DNA of 64,000 bases from Streptomyces pactum (GTDB lineage Bacteria > Actinomycetota > Actinomycetes > Streptomycetales > Streptomycetaceae): assembly GCF_002005225.1 (NCBI RefSeq), contig NZ_CP019724.1, positions 2,482,501 to 2,546,500 on the forward strand, read 5' to 3'. Position 1 is the first letter of the stretch, and every line of letters begins with the position of its first letter. The notes beneath the pieces were generated by a model that did not search any database, was not told the DNA's origin, and saw only the letters and a program-made list of their open reading frames with translations. This document shows positions 50,734 to 58,999 of the stretch, piece by piece. Both the position numbers and the translations under genes were made by a program.

Positions 50734-51765
50734 ATGGTCACCCTCGCCGAGGTCGCCCAGCACGCCGGAGTCTCGGCGAGCACGGTGAGCTATGTCCTCA
50801 GCGGCAAGCGGTCCATCTCCACCACCACCCGGCAGCGGGTCGAGGAGAGCATCCGGAGGCTCGGCTACCACCCGAACGCCGGTGCCCGTGCCCTGGCCAG
50901 CAGCAGGTCGAACATCATCGCCCTGATGATCCCACTGCGCACGGACATGTACGTGCCGGTGATGATGGAGATCGCCGTCGCCGTCGCGACCAGTGCGCGC
51001 ACCCACGGGTACGACATCCTGCTGCTCACCGGCGAGGAGGGCCCCGACGCGGTGCGCCGCGTCACCGGCAGTGGGCTCGCCGACGCGATGATCCTGATGG
51101 ACGTCGAACTCGACGACGAGCGGCTGCCCCTGCTGCGGGGCACCGACCAGCCGTCGGTGCTGATCGGTCTGCCCGCCGACACCACCGGGCTGACCTGCGT
51201 CGACCTCGACTTCCGGGCGACCGGCGCGCTGTGCGTGGAGCACCTGGCGGAGCTGGGGCACCGCGACATCGCGGTCATCGGCGAGGCGCCCGCCGTCTAC
51301 GAACGGCACACCGGCTTCGCCGAGCGCACCCTGGACGGGCTGCGCACCCGGGCTCGGGAGCTGGAGCTGCGGCTGCTGCACCGGCCCTGCGAGGGCGGGT
51401 ACGACGCGATGGCCGCGACCCTCGCCCGCGTCTTCGACGAACGCCCCGGCACCACGGGCTTCGTCGTCCAGAACGAGTCCGCGGTCGAACCGCTGCTCGC
51501 CCTGCTGCGGCAGCAGGGCCGGGCCGTGCCCGAGGACGTGTCGGTGGTCGCGGTCTGCCCCGAGCAGGTCGCCACCCAGGCCTCGGTCCGGCTCACCTCG
51601 GTCGCCGTGCCCGCGCAGGAGATGGGCCGGCACGCCGTCGAGCAGTTGGTCGCCAAGCTCGACGGGCGCGGGAGCGACGAGGTCGTGCTGCTCGCACCGG
51701 AGCTGACGGTCCGGGCCAGCTCGGGGCCGGCGCCCGTCCGGTCCCAGCCCTTGACCTCTCCGTAG
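50734..51765 (+). CDS. LacI-family transcriptional regulator
   Basis: 343 residues from ATG 50734 with GGAG six bases upstream. Residues 1-55 are the LacI helix-turn-helix and hinge (VTLAEVAQHAGVSASTVSYVLSGKRSIS). The rest is a periplasmic-binding-protein-like sensor domain for sugars (IALMIPLRTDMYVPVMMEIA, GLADAMILMDVELDD). Usual length. It has operators in its own promoter and a GH31 gene 80 bases downstream on the same strand, so it probably responds to a xyloglucan breakdown sugar and may also control the convergent operon, whose promoter is outside the window. Confidence 0.93.
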   Translation: MVTLAEVAQHAGVSASTVSYVLSGKRSISTTTRQRVEESIRRLGYHPNAGARALASSRSNIIALMIPLRTDMYVPVMMEIAVAVATSARTHGYDILLLTGEEGPDAVRRVTGSGLADAMILMDVELDDERLPLLRGTDQPSVLIGLPADTTGLTCVDLDFRATGALCVEHLAELGHRDIAVIGEAPAVYERHTGFAERTLDGLRTRARELELRLLHRPCEGGYDAMAATLARVFDERPGTTGFVVQNESAVEPLLALLRQQGRAVPEDVSVVAVCPEQVATQASVRLTSVAVPAQEMGRHAVEQLVAKLDGRGSDEVVLLAPELTVRASSGPAPVRSQPLTSP

Positions 51766-51845
51766 CCCCGCTCCGCACCGCGCTCGGCCCCTGCCAGGGC
51801 ACCGCCATGTCCGCGTTCTCCCCGCACTCCCCCAGGAGCCGCCTC

Positions 51846-53888
51846 GTGAACCAGCCTGCCGAGATACAGCCCAAGGTCGGCCTCGCCCAGTCCTCCCCCA
51901 CCGTCGGCACGTTCCGCGAGCGGGACGGAGCGCTGGAGTGGAGCGGCCGTCAGGAGACCGTGCGGATCGAGCCCTGGGGGCCGGACGCGGTCCGCGTGCG
52001 GGCCCGGCTCGGCGGCCCGGTGCTGGAGGGGCTCCCGGGTGCCCTGCTGCCGGACGCACCGGCGACCGAGAGCGCCGTCAAGATCGAGGACGGGCACGCC
52101 TCACTGACCGTCGGGGCGCTGACCGTGGAGGTCGCGCCCGAGGGGCTGGTGCGTTTCGTGCGGACCGCGGACGGCGGCGAGCTGCTGGCCGAGGAACGCG
52201 CCCACTTCTGGTGGCCCGGCCCTCGCCTGTACACGGCCGTCGGCAACGGGTACCACCGGCTGGAGCAGCGGTTCGCCGCCCACGACGACGAGAAGCTGTA
52301 CGGCCTCGGCCAGCACCAGCACGGCCGCCTCGACCAGAAGGGCCTGGTCGTGGACCTGGTCCAGCGCAACGCCGAGGTGTCGATCCCCGTCCTCACCTCC
52401 AGCCGCGGATACACGCTGCTGTGGAACAACCCGGCGATCGGCCGCGTGGAGCTGGCGCACAACGGCACCCGCTGGGTCGCCGACTCGGCCCGCCAGATCG
52501 ACTACTGGATCACCGCCGGCGCCCCGGCCGACACACAGCGCCGCTACAGCGCGGTGACCGGCCGTACGCCGATGCTGCCCGCGTGGGCGGCGGGCTTCTG
52601 GCAGTGCAAGCTGCGCTACCGCACGCAGGACGAACTCCTCGCCGTGGCCCGGGAGTACAAGCGGCGGGGGCTGCCCGTCGACGCCATCGTCTGCGACTTC
52701 TTCCACTGGACGCACCTGGGCGAGTGGAAGTTCGACCCGGCCGAGTGGCCGGACCCGGCGGCCATGGTCCGTGAGCTGGACGAGCTGGGTATCAAGCTGG
52801 TGGTCAGCGTCTGGCCGTCGGTGTCCCCGCTCTCCGAGAACCACCCGGTCATGGAGCAGAGCGGCTACTTCATCGGCACCCAGTACGGCCCGATGGCCCA
52901 CGCCGACTGGCCGGACAAGGAGGTCGCGTCGACGGTGCAGGTGGCCTTCTACGACGCCACCAACCCCGAGGCCCGGGACTTCGTGTGGTCGAAGGTCAAG
53001 GAGAACTATTTCGACCCGTACGGCATCACGGCCTTCTGGCTGGACGCCTGCGAACCCGAGCTGAAGCCGGGCTTCCCGGAGAATCTGCGCTACTGGGCGG
53101 GTCCGGGCCTGGAGGTCGGGAACCTGTACCCGGCCGAGAACTCCCGCGCCTTCGACGAGGGCCTGCGCGCGGCCGGCGTGGACGAGGTGATCACCCTCAA
53201 CCGCTCGGCGTGGGCGGGCAGCCAGCGCCACGGCGCCGCCCTGTGGTCCGGCGACATCGGCACCGACTTCGCGACCCTGCGCCGCCAGATCGCCGCCGGT
53301 CTGAACACCGCGCTCTCCGGCATCCCCTGGTGGAACACGGACATCGGCGGCTTCCACGGCGGCGACCCGGACGACCCGGCGTACCGGGAGGTGCTGGTCC
53401 GCTGGTTCCAGTTCGGCGCGCTGTCCCCGCTGATGCGACTGCACGGCTTCCGCGACCCGGGCATGCCGCTGGGCCCGGACATGACCGGCGGCCCGAACGA
53501 GGTGTGGTCGTACGGCGAGGAGGCGTACCCGATCCTCGAGAAGTACCTGCGGCTGCGCGAGCGGCTGAAGCCGTACGTCCTCGACGTCATGCGCGAGGCG
53601 CACGAGGAGGGACTGCCGGTGATGCGCCCGCTGTTCCTGGAGTTCCCCGGGGACCAGGCCGCGTGGGGCGTCGACGACGCCTATCTCCTCGGCCGGGACC
53701 TGCTGGTCGCACCGGTGCTGACGGCCGGGGCCACGGTGCGGACGGCGTACCTTCCGGCGGACTCGCGCTGGACGGACGCGTGGACGGGTGAGACGTACGA
53801 GGGCGGGGCGGCGGTGACGGTGGACGCGCCGCTGGACCGGATACCGCTGTTCCTGCGGGACGGGGCGCGACTACCGGTCGCGGAGTAG
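51846..53888 (+). CDS. GH31 family alpha-glycosidase, probable alpha-xylosidase
   Basis: 680 residues from GTG 51846, chosen because AGGAG lies seven bases upstream; an ATG at 51807 would add 13 residues but has no ribosome binding site. An N-terminal beta-sandwich (to about residue 240) precedes the catalytic barrel. The nucleophile is Asp400 in FWLDACEPE, and the acid/base is Asp470 in WSGDIGTDF; GIPWWNTDIGGF is also typical. No signal peptide, so it acts in the cytoplasm on imported oligosaccharides. The locus points to removing alpha-xylose from xyloglucan fragments; alpha-glucosidase activity cannot be excluded from sequence. Confidence 0.88.
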   Translation: MNQPAEIQPKVGLAQSSPTVGTFRERDGALEWSGRQETVRIEPWGPDAVRVRARLGGPVLEGLPGALLPDAPATESAVKIEDGHASLTVGALTVEVAPEGLVRFVRTADGGELLAEERAHFWWPGPRLYTAVGNGYHRLEQRFAAHDDEKLYGLGQHQHGRLDQKGLVVDLVQRNAEVSIPVLTSSRGYTLLWNNPAIGRVELAHNGTRWVADSARQIDYWITAGAPADTQRRYSAVTGRTPMLPAWAAGFWQCKLRYRTQDELLAVAREYKRRGLPVDAIVCDFFHWTHLGEWKFDPAEWPDPAAMVRELDELGIKLVVSVWPSVSPLSENHPVMEQSGYFIGTQYGPMAHADWPDKEVASTVQVAFYDATNPEARDFVWSKVKENYFDPYGITAFWLDACEPELKPGFPENLRYWAGPGLEVGNLYPAENSRAFDEGLRAAGVDEVITLNRSAWAGSQRHGAALWSGDIGTDFATLRRQIAAGLNTALSGIPWWNTDIGGFHGGDPDDPAYREVLVRWFQFGALSPLMRLHGFRDPGMPLGPDMTGGPNEVWSYGEEAYPILEKYLRLRERLKPYVLDVMREAHEEGLPVMRPLFLEFPGDQAAWGVDDAYLLGRDLLVAPVLTAGATVRTAYLPADSRWTDAWTGETYEGGAAVTVDAPLDRIPLFLRDGARLPVAE

Positions 53889-53901
53889 ACGCACGTGGAC
53901 G

Positions 53902-53935
53902 CGAGGGGCCGGTCCCGGGCGGGACCGGCCCCTCG
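53902..53935. terminator. bidirectional terminator, 15-bp stem
   Basis: 53902-53916 pairs exactly with 53921-53935 around a GGGC loop. It lies between the convergent GH31 and GH12 genes and can end both transcription units. Confidence 0.88.
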
Positions 53936-53953
53936 GCCGTGCCGCGGTACGGG

Positions 53954-54667
53954 TCAGCCGCCGCTGATCGTCAGGTTGTCGGTACGGAAGTCGAGGCCGC
54001 CGGCGGAGGAGGTGATCTCGTAGCCGAACTGCACGTCACCGATGGTCTCGTTGCCCATCCAGCCCTTGGTGTTCTTGATCCACTTCAGGATCGGCAGGAT
54101 GTCGACGGTGCCGGAGTTCGAGTCCGAGGTGCGCAGGAACGAGAAGACCTCGTTGGCGCCGTTGTCTCCCTTGTAGACGTTCCAGGAGTGACCGCCGAGG
54201 GTGACCGAACCCTGCGGGCTCCCCAGCGGGCCCACGGCCCCGTGGTGGTTGACCCAGAGCATGATCTCGTAGTCGTAGTCCGTGTCCCAGATGTCGTACG
54301 ACGTGTTGTACGCGCCGGACGACGGGACCGTGACGTTGTAGCTGCTGGTCAGCGAGGTGAGGGAGGCGATCGGCTTGTTGATCACCTTCTTGGCGTTCGG
54401 GTAGGACTTGATGCCGCCGGTGTTCGGGTGGTCGGCCCAGACGCCCCAGTTGGTACCGGAGTTCGCCCAGACGCACTGGCTGCCGGCGCCGGAGCCCCAG
54501 ATGTTGTTGTAGAGGGTGTAGCCGTTCAGGCTGGTGTTGCCCCACTGGTCGCAGGAGCTCCAGACGGCCGCCTGGGCGGGGGCGGACGCCAGGCCCACGG
54601 TGGCGCCGAGCGCGAGGGCCGGGGCCAGCAGGGCGGTGAGGGTGCGGGTGCGGGTACGTGGTGCCAT
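53954..54667 (-). CDS. secreted GH12 endoglucanase/xyloglucanase
   Basis: 237 residues from ATG 54667 with AAGGA close upstream. A signal peptide ends near AQA|AVWSS (residue 33). The GH12 jelly-roll domain shows nucleophile Glu134 in DYDYEIMLWVN and acid/base Glu217 in FGYEITSS. The two Cys near residues 39 and 65 could form a disulphide. No carbohydrate-binding module is attached. Last gene of the minus operon, 37 bases after GH95, before the terminator. GH12 enzymes cut beta-1,4-glucan; xyloglucan is the likely target here. Confidence 0.93.
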   Translation of the reverse strand: MAPRTRTRTLTALLAPALALGATVGLASAPAQAAVWSSCDQWGNTSLNGYTLYNNIWGSGAGSQCVWANSGTNWGVWADHPNTGGIKSYPNAKKVINKPIASLTSLTSSYNVTVPSSGAYNTSYDIWDTDYDYEIMLWVNHHGAVGPLGSPQGSVTLGGHSWNVYKGDNGANEVFSFLRTSDSNSGTVDILPILKWIKNTKGWMGNETIGDVQFGYEITSSAGGLDFRTDNLTISGG

Positions 54668-54704
54668 GGGTTTCCTTCCATGGGTGGGGGGAGTTGCGGT
54701 GCGG

Positions 54705-57026
54705 CTACCGCGCCTTGACGCTGATGACGCGGTCCTCTCCGGCGGCGAGGTCGAGCGGTTCGGCGCCGGAGGGAGTCCTCAGTTCGATGCGGTGGGTGCG
54801 GTCCGGGCGCAGGACGGCCGTCACCGTGCCGTCGGCCGTCCAGCTCAGGTCGAGTTCCGCTCCGAACCGGGTCCGTGTGCCCGTGAGCCGGCCCTCGCGG
54901 CAGTTCTCCGGGAGCGCGGGGAGCAGGACCAGCCGGTCGGGGGTGGACTGGACCAGCATCTCGAGGAGCACAGCCGGGAGGGCGTGCGCGGCGTCCGCGT
55001 TGTAGACGTCGCGGTGGGGGTAGTGCGCGCTCATCAGGGACGCGTGGAAGAAGTCGCCGTCGAGCACCTGACCGAGGGCGTGGGCGACCCGGTCGCCGTC
55101 CCCAAGACGCGCGGCGATCAGGGCGTGGTGCAGGTGGCCGTGGGCGGAGTCGTTCTCGGCGCCGCGCAGTTCGAGGGCGCGATGGGCGGCTCGGGCGAGT
55201 TCGGGCGTGTCGTACGGATTGATCTCGTCGAGCGGCCAGACGCCGTAGAGGTGGCTGAGGTGGCGGTGGTCGTAGGTGTCCGCCAGGCCGGGCCACGCCC
55301 ACTCCGCCAGGGCGCCGTCGGCGTTGGTCCGGTGCGGTGGAAGGCGGTCGGCGAGCGCGCGCCAGCGGTCGGCGTGCTCGGGGTGGCGGTCGGCGGCGGT
55401 CAGCAGGGCGTGCCGGGCGGCGGAAAGGTCCATGGCCGCGTTGACCGTGCCCCAACTGGCGTTGGCGGGCCGGTTCTCGGGTGAGTAGGAGGGCACGACG
55501 AGCACGCGCCCGTCGTCGTCGGTCCGGGTGAGGAAGTCCTCGTAGAAGAGGGCGGCTTCGGCGAGCGCGGCAGTGGTGCGTGGGTCGTGGCCGCCGCGGG
55601 TCTCGTCGTGGTCGACGAGGGGCTTGAGCAGCCAGTCGGCGCCCGCCGTCCACAGGTGGAGCGGGTACTCGCGGCTGAAGTGGTACGTGTGCCCGGACTC
55701 GCCGTCGGTGTGCGACGGTGCGACGACGCCCCGGGTGCCGAAGACGGCACGGGCGTTGTCCCGCCAGTGCGGGAGCTGCCCGTGGACGAGGGCGGCGTGG
55801 GCCTCGGTGACTTCGGGGAGGGCGGCGGTCGCGGCGGAGGCGGTCTGGAGGTTGAGGTTGGCGTTGGTGGTGAACGCCCCCGACCAGGCCGTGTCCCAGT
55901 CGCCGGTCCACAGGCCGGTCAGGCGGGGCGGGAGCATCCCGCTGGCGGAGAGCAGGTGGTAGCGGCCGGCCGCGAAGAGCCGTTCCAGGAGGGCCGTGCA
56001 GCGAGGGCGTTCGAGCAGCGCGGAGCCCGGCAGGGCGCGTTCGGCCGGGTCGGCGGCGAGGTCGAGGGTGACGCGGTCGTATGCGGTGCGGTGGAGGGCG
56101 AGGTGGCGGTCGAGCAGGCCCTCGTACGACGTCCCGTCCGGCAGGTCGCGCAGGGCGCGGCCCTCGGTGACCACGTCCAGCTCGCCGGTGTGCCGGCGCA
56201 CCCGGGTGAGGATCAGCACCTCCGTGGCGCCCTCGACGAGGATGCCGGGCGGGACCAGTTTCGTGGTGCCGCCGGTGACGGCGACCAGGGTGACGCCGGT
56301 GTACGCCAGGTCGCTGCCGGGGTAGCGGGCGCGCAGGCTGAGCAGGGCGCCCTCCGGCGTGAGGACGGCGCCGTGGCCGACGCCCAGCCCCGCGGGCGCG
56401 CCGGGGAGGCGGGGGTCGAGGGACAGGTCGAGGGTGAGGTGCGGGGCGGTGACGCGCTGGACGACGACGTCGTCGGCGCGGGAGACGAAGACCCGGCTGG
56501 TCCAGGTGGAACAGGTGGCGGTCGTCTCGCCGGTGGTGAAGTCGACGGAACGGCGGCAGGCGGCGCGGGTGTCGCCCGGGGGCCTGTTCAGGCGGAGCTG
56601 GAAGGCCGGGTGGAAGGGGCGTACCCAGTGCAGCGGGCGGCCGTCGGTGAAGCCCTCCGCGGCGGTCGTGTCCCCGGCCAGCAGGCGGTCCTGGAGGGCG
56701 GGGAGTCCGGCGGCGAGCCGGGGTGGCCGGCGGTGTTCGTCGTCGCCGTCCGGGCGGACGAGGGTGTGGTGGGTGACGATGACACGGTCGGCGTTCGGGT
56801 CGCCGAACACGAGGGCGCCGTGGTGGCCGTTGCCGCTCAGGAAGGCGTCCTCCCAGCGGGCGGCGGGCCCGGGCTCCCAGGTGCCGTGCACGGGGCCGCC
56901 GGTCATCGTCGTACGGGTCGTCGGCGTACCGGTCACGCCCGTACCGACGCCGTCCGTACCGGTCACGTCCGTACCGATGCCGTCCGTACCGATGCCGTCC
57001 GTACCGGTCACGCCCGTACCGGTCAT
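54705..57026 (-). CDS. GH95 family enzyme, probable alpha-L-fucosidase (or alpha-L-galactosidase)
   Basis: 773 residues from ATG 57026, which overlaps the GH42 stop (ATGA) and has GGAG eight bases upstream. Residues 1-38 are TGTDG-type repeats coded by a 15-bp minisatellite; the normal protein begins at MTGGPVHGTWEPGPAARWEDAFLSGNG (residue 41). Family landmarks are TTNANLNLQTA, the catalytic-Glu motif SYSPENRP, and HRHLSHLYGVWPLDEI. No signal peptide, so cytoplasmic. GH95 enzymes remove fucose or galactose linked 1,2 to galactose, fitting fucosylated xyloglucan. Preference is not decidable from sequence. Confidence 0.88.
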   Translation of the reverse strand: MTGTGVTGTDGIGTDGIGTDVTGTDGVGTGVTGTPTTRTTMTGGPVHGTWEPGPAARWEDAFLSGNGHHGALVFGDPNADRVIVTHHTLVRPDGDDEHRRPPRLAAGLPALQDRLLAGDTTAAEGFTDGRPLHWVRPFHPAFQLRLNRPPGDTRAACRRSVDFTTGETTATCSTWTSRVFVSRADDVVVQRVTAPHLTLDLSLDPRLPGAPAGLGVGHGAVLTPEGALLSLRARYPGSDLAYTGVTLVAVTGGTTKLVPPGILVEGATEVLILTRVRRHTGELDVVTEGRALRDLPDGTSYEGLLDRHLALHRTAYDRVTLDLAADPAERALPGSALLERPRCTALLERLFAAGRYHLLSASGMLPPRLTGLWTGDWDTAWSGAFTTNANLNLQTASAATAALPEVTEAHAALVHGQLPHWRDNARAVFGTRGVVAPSHTDGESGHTYHFSREYPLHLWTAGADWLLKPLVDHDETRGGHDPRTTAALAEAALFYEDFLTRTDDDGRVLVVPSYSPENRPANASWGTVNAAMDLSAARHALLTAADRHPEHADRWRALADRLPPHRTNADGALAEWAWPGLADTYDHRHLSHLYGVWPLDEINPYDTPELARAAHRALELRGAENDSAHGHLHHALIAARLGDGDRVAHALGQVLDGDFFHASLMSAHYPHRDVYNADAAHALPAVLLEMLVQSTPDRLVLLPALPENCREGRLTGTRTRFGAELDLSWTADGTVTAVLRPDRTHRIELRTPSGAEPLDLAAGEDRVISVKAR
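56926..57026 (-). repeat. 15-bp tandem repeat at the GH95 start
   Basis: Units of the type GTACCGGTCACGCCC or GTACCGATGCCGTCC start at 56926, 56941, 56956, 56971, 56986, 57001 and 57016 (last incomplete). The period is exactly 15 bases, so slippage keeps the frame. The GH95 start codon and the end of GH42 lie in the last unit. Confidence 0.93.
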
Positions 57027-58999
57027 GAGGCCGGCTCCGTGAGGACCGCCACGCCGTAGCGGCCGAGGGTGAGTCGGTCGGTGACGGTCGCGTCGGTCAG
57101 CAGGTCGCGGTGGGTGCCCGGGACGTCGACGGTGACCGGGTCGCGGCCGTGGTGGAGGAGGAACAGCAGGTCCCCGCGGCGTACGGCCTCGACGCCGGCC
57201 GGGAGTCCGTCGAGCACCGGTCGGGCACCCGCGTCGGCGGCGACGCGGGCGAGCAGGTCGCGCAGCGCCGCCGGCTCGGGGAGGGTGGAGAGGTACCAGG
57301 CGCGGCCCTTGCGCAGGACGGCCGGCAGTCCGTCCAGCTCGCCGCCCTTGTAGCGGACGGTCTCCGTGGCGGTGCCGTCGGGCTCGAGCTCCTCCGACCA
57401 CAGGGAGCCCCAAAAGCCGTCGCAGGCGGCCGTCTCGTCCGCCTCCAGGGGCCACCACTCGTGCAGGGTGCGGATGCCGAACAGCTCGCGCAGCCGGGCG
57501 TCCATGCCGCCGGGCCTGACCCGGTCGTCCTCGTCGGCGACGCCGGTGAGGAAACCGCAGACGAGGGTGCCGCCGCCGCGGACGTAGGCCACGAGGTTGT
57601 CGACGGCCGTGTCCGTGAGGGCGTAGAGCTGGGGTACGACGACCGCCTTGTACGGGGACAGGTCGTGTTCCGGGTGGGCGAAGTCGGTGGTGAGGTGGGC
57701 CTCCCACAGGGCGCGGTGCCAGGCGCGCAGGACGTCGGGGTAGTCGAAGCGGGTGGAGAGGCGGCCGTCCTGGGCGCCGGCCCACCAGGAGTGCCAGTCG
57801 TGCAGGACTGCGATGCCGGCGGGGACGGTGCTGCCCGCCGCGTGCGGGGCGAGCTTCGCGAGGTCGGCGCCGAGCTGCTTGACCTCCTGGTACGTACGGC
57901 CCTGTGCCCCCGCGTGGGAGACCATCCCGGAGTGGAACTTCTCGGCGCCCTGCCGCGACTGGCGCCACTGGAAGTAGCAGACGGCGTCGGCGCCGCGGGC
58001 CACGGCCTGGAGGGACCACAGGCGGTTGAGGCCGCGCGGCTTGGGGTGGTTGGCGCCGCGCCAGTTGACCGGGCCCGCCGCCTGCTCCATCAGCATCCAC
58101 GGGCCGCGCGCCTGGGAGCGGGTCATGTCCTGGACCAGGGCGCCGTGCTGGGCGCCGAGCGGGTCGCGCGGGTCGGGGTAGAGGTCGACGGAGACGACGT
58201 CCTCCTCCTCGGCCCAGCGCCAGGCGTCCTGGCCGGACCAGAGCGGCATGAAGTTGGTGGTCACCGGCAGGTGCGGGGTGTGGCGGCGGACGATGTCGCG
58301 TTCGGCGGCGTAACACTCCAGGAGCATGTCGGACGTGAAGCGCCGGAAGTCCAGCACCTGGGTGGGGTTCTTCAGGTAGTGGGTGCGGCGGGCCGGGAGG
58401 ATCTCCGCCCAGTCGCCGTAGCCCTGGCTCCAGAAGGCGGTGCCCCAGGCGGCGTTGAGGGCGTCGAGGGTGCCGTACCGGTCCCGGAGCCAGCGGCGGA
58501 AGCGGGTGGCGGCCTCGTCGCCGTGGTCGTACGTGCAGTACTCGTTGTTGACGTGCCACATGGTGAGGGCGGGATGCCCGGCGTAGCGGGCGGCCATGGC
58601 CTCGGTGATGGCGGCGGCGTGACGGCGGTAGGTGGTGCTGGAGTGCGAGAAGTGCTGCCGGCCGCCCCACCACTCGGTGCGGCCGTCCTCGTCCCGGGGC
58701 AGGGTGTCCGGGTGGAGGTGACCCAGCCAGGGCGGGGGCGCGGAGGTGGGGGTGGCGAGGACGACGCCGATGCCGTTCGCGTGCATCAGGTCCATCAGGC
58801 GGTCCAGCCAGCCGAAGTCGTGCACACCGGGGCGGGGTTCGAGTTTCGCCCAGGAGAAGACGCCCAGGGTGACGGAGTTGACGCCGGCGTCCCGCATCAG
58901 GCGGACGTCCTCGTGCCAGGTCTCCTCGGGCCACTGCTCGGGGTTGTAGTCGCCGCCGTAGAGGATGCGGCGGCGGGTGGTGTCGCTGAGCCTCGGCAT
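57023..58999 (-). CDS. GH42 family beta-galactosidase
   Basis: 658 residues from ATG 58999, overlapping the GH74 stop by one base (TGATG). The catalytic barrel starts ILYGGDYNPEQWPEETW. The acid/base is Glu153 in MWHVNNEYC, and the nucleophile is Glu305 in WMLMEQAAGPVNW. A trimerisation domain and short beta-domain follow. No signal peptide, so cytoplasmic. In this operon it would take galactose from xyloglucan side chains once oligosaccharides are imported. GH42 includes arabinosidases too, so the substrate remains inferred. Confidence 0.93.
   Translation of the reverse strand: MPRLSDTTRRRILYGGDYNPEQWPEETWHEDVRLMRDAGVNSVTLGVFSWAKLEPRPGVHDFGWLDRLMDLMHANGIGVVLATPTSAPPPWLGHLHPDTLPRDEDGRTEWWGGRQHFSHSSTTYRRHAAAITEAMAARYAGHPALTMWHVNNEYCTYDHGDEAATRFRRWLRDRYGTLDALNAAWGTAFWSQGYGDWAEILPARRTHYLKNPTQVLDFRRFTSDMLLECYAAERDIVRRHTPHLPVTTNFMPLWSGQDAWRWAEEEDVVSVDLYPDPRDPLGAQHGALVQDMTRSQARGPWMLMEQAAGPVNWRGANHPKPRGLNRLWSLQAVARGADAVCYFQWRQSRQGAEKFHSGMVSHAGAQGRTYQEVKQLGADLAKLAPHAAGSTVPAGIAVLHDWHSWWAGAQDGRLSTRFDYPDVLRAWHRALWEAHLTTDFAHPEHDLSPYKAVVVPQLYALTDTAVDNLVAYVRGGGTLVCGFLTGVADEDDRVRPGGMDARLRELFGIRTLHEWWPLEADETAACDGFWGSLWSEELEPDGTATETVRYKGGELDGLPAVLRKGRAWYLSTLPEPAALRDLLARVAADAGARPVLDGLPAGVEAVRRGDLLFLLHHGRDPVTVDVPGTHRDLLTDATVTDRLTLGRYGVAVLTEPAS

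Noticed and set aside
46779..51845. A plus-strand frame open for about 5 kb upstream of the GH31 gene
   Set aside because: It runs antisense to dxr and the acyl-CoA dehydrogenase, through the minisatellite, and then across the lacI-type gene in another frame. The translation is low complexity with no domain; high GC at third positions keeps such frames open. Only the part from 51846 is coding.
57027..58934. Upstream continuation of the GH95 frame through the whole GH42 gene
   Set aside because: The frame is open but is the wrong phase of GH42, which has clear catalytic motifs. A proper start with ribosome binding site exists at 57026.
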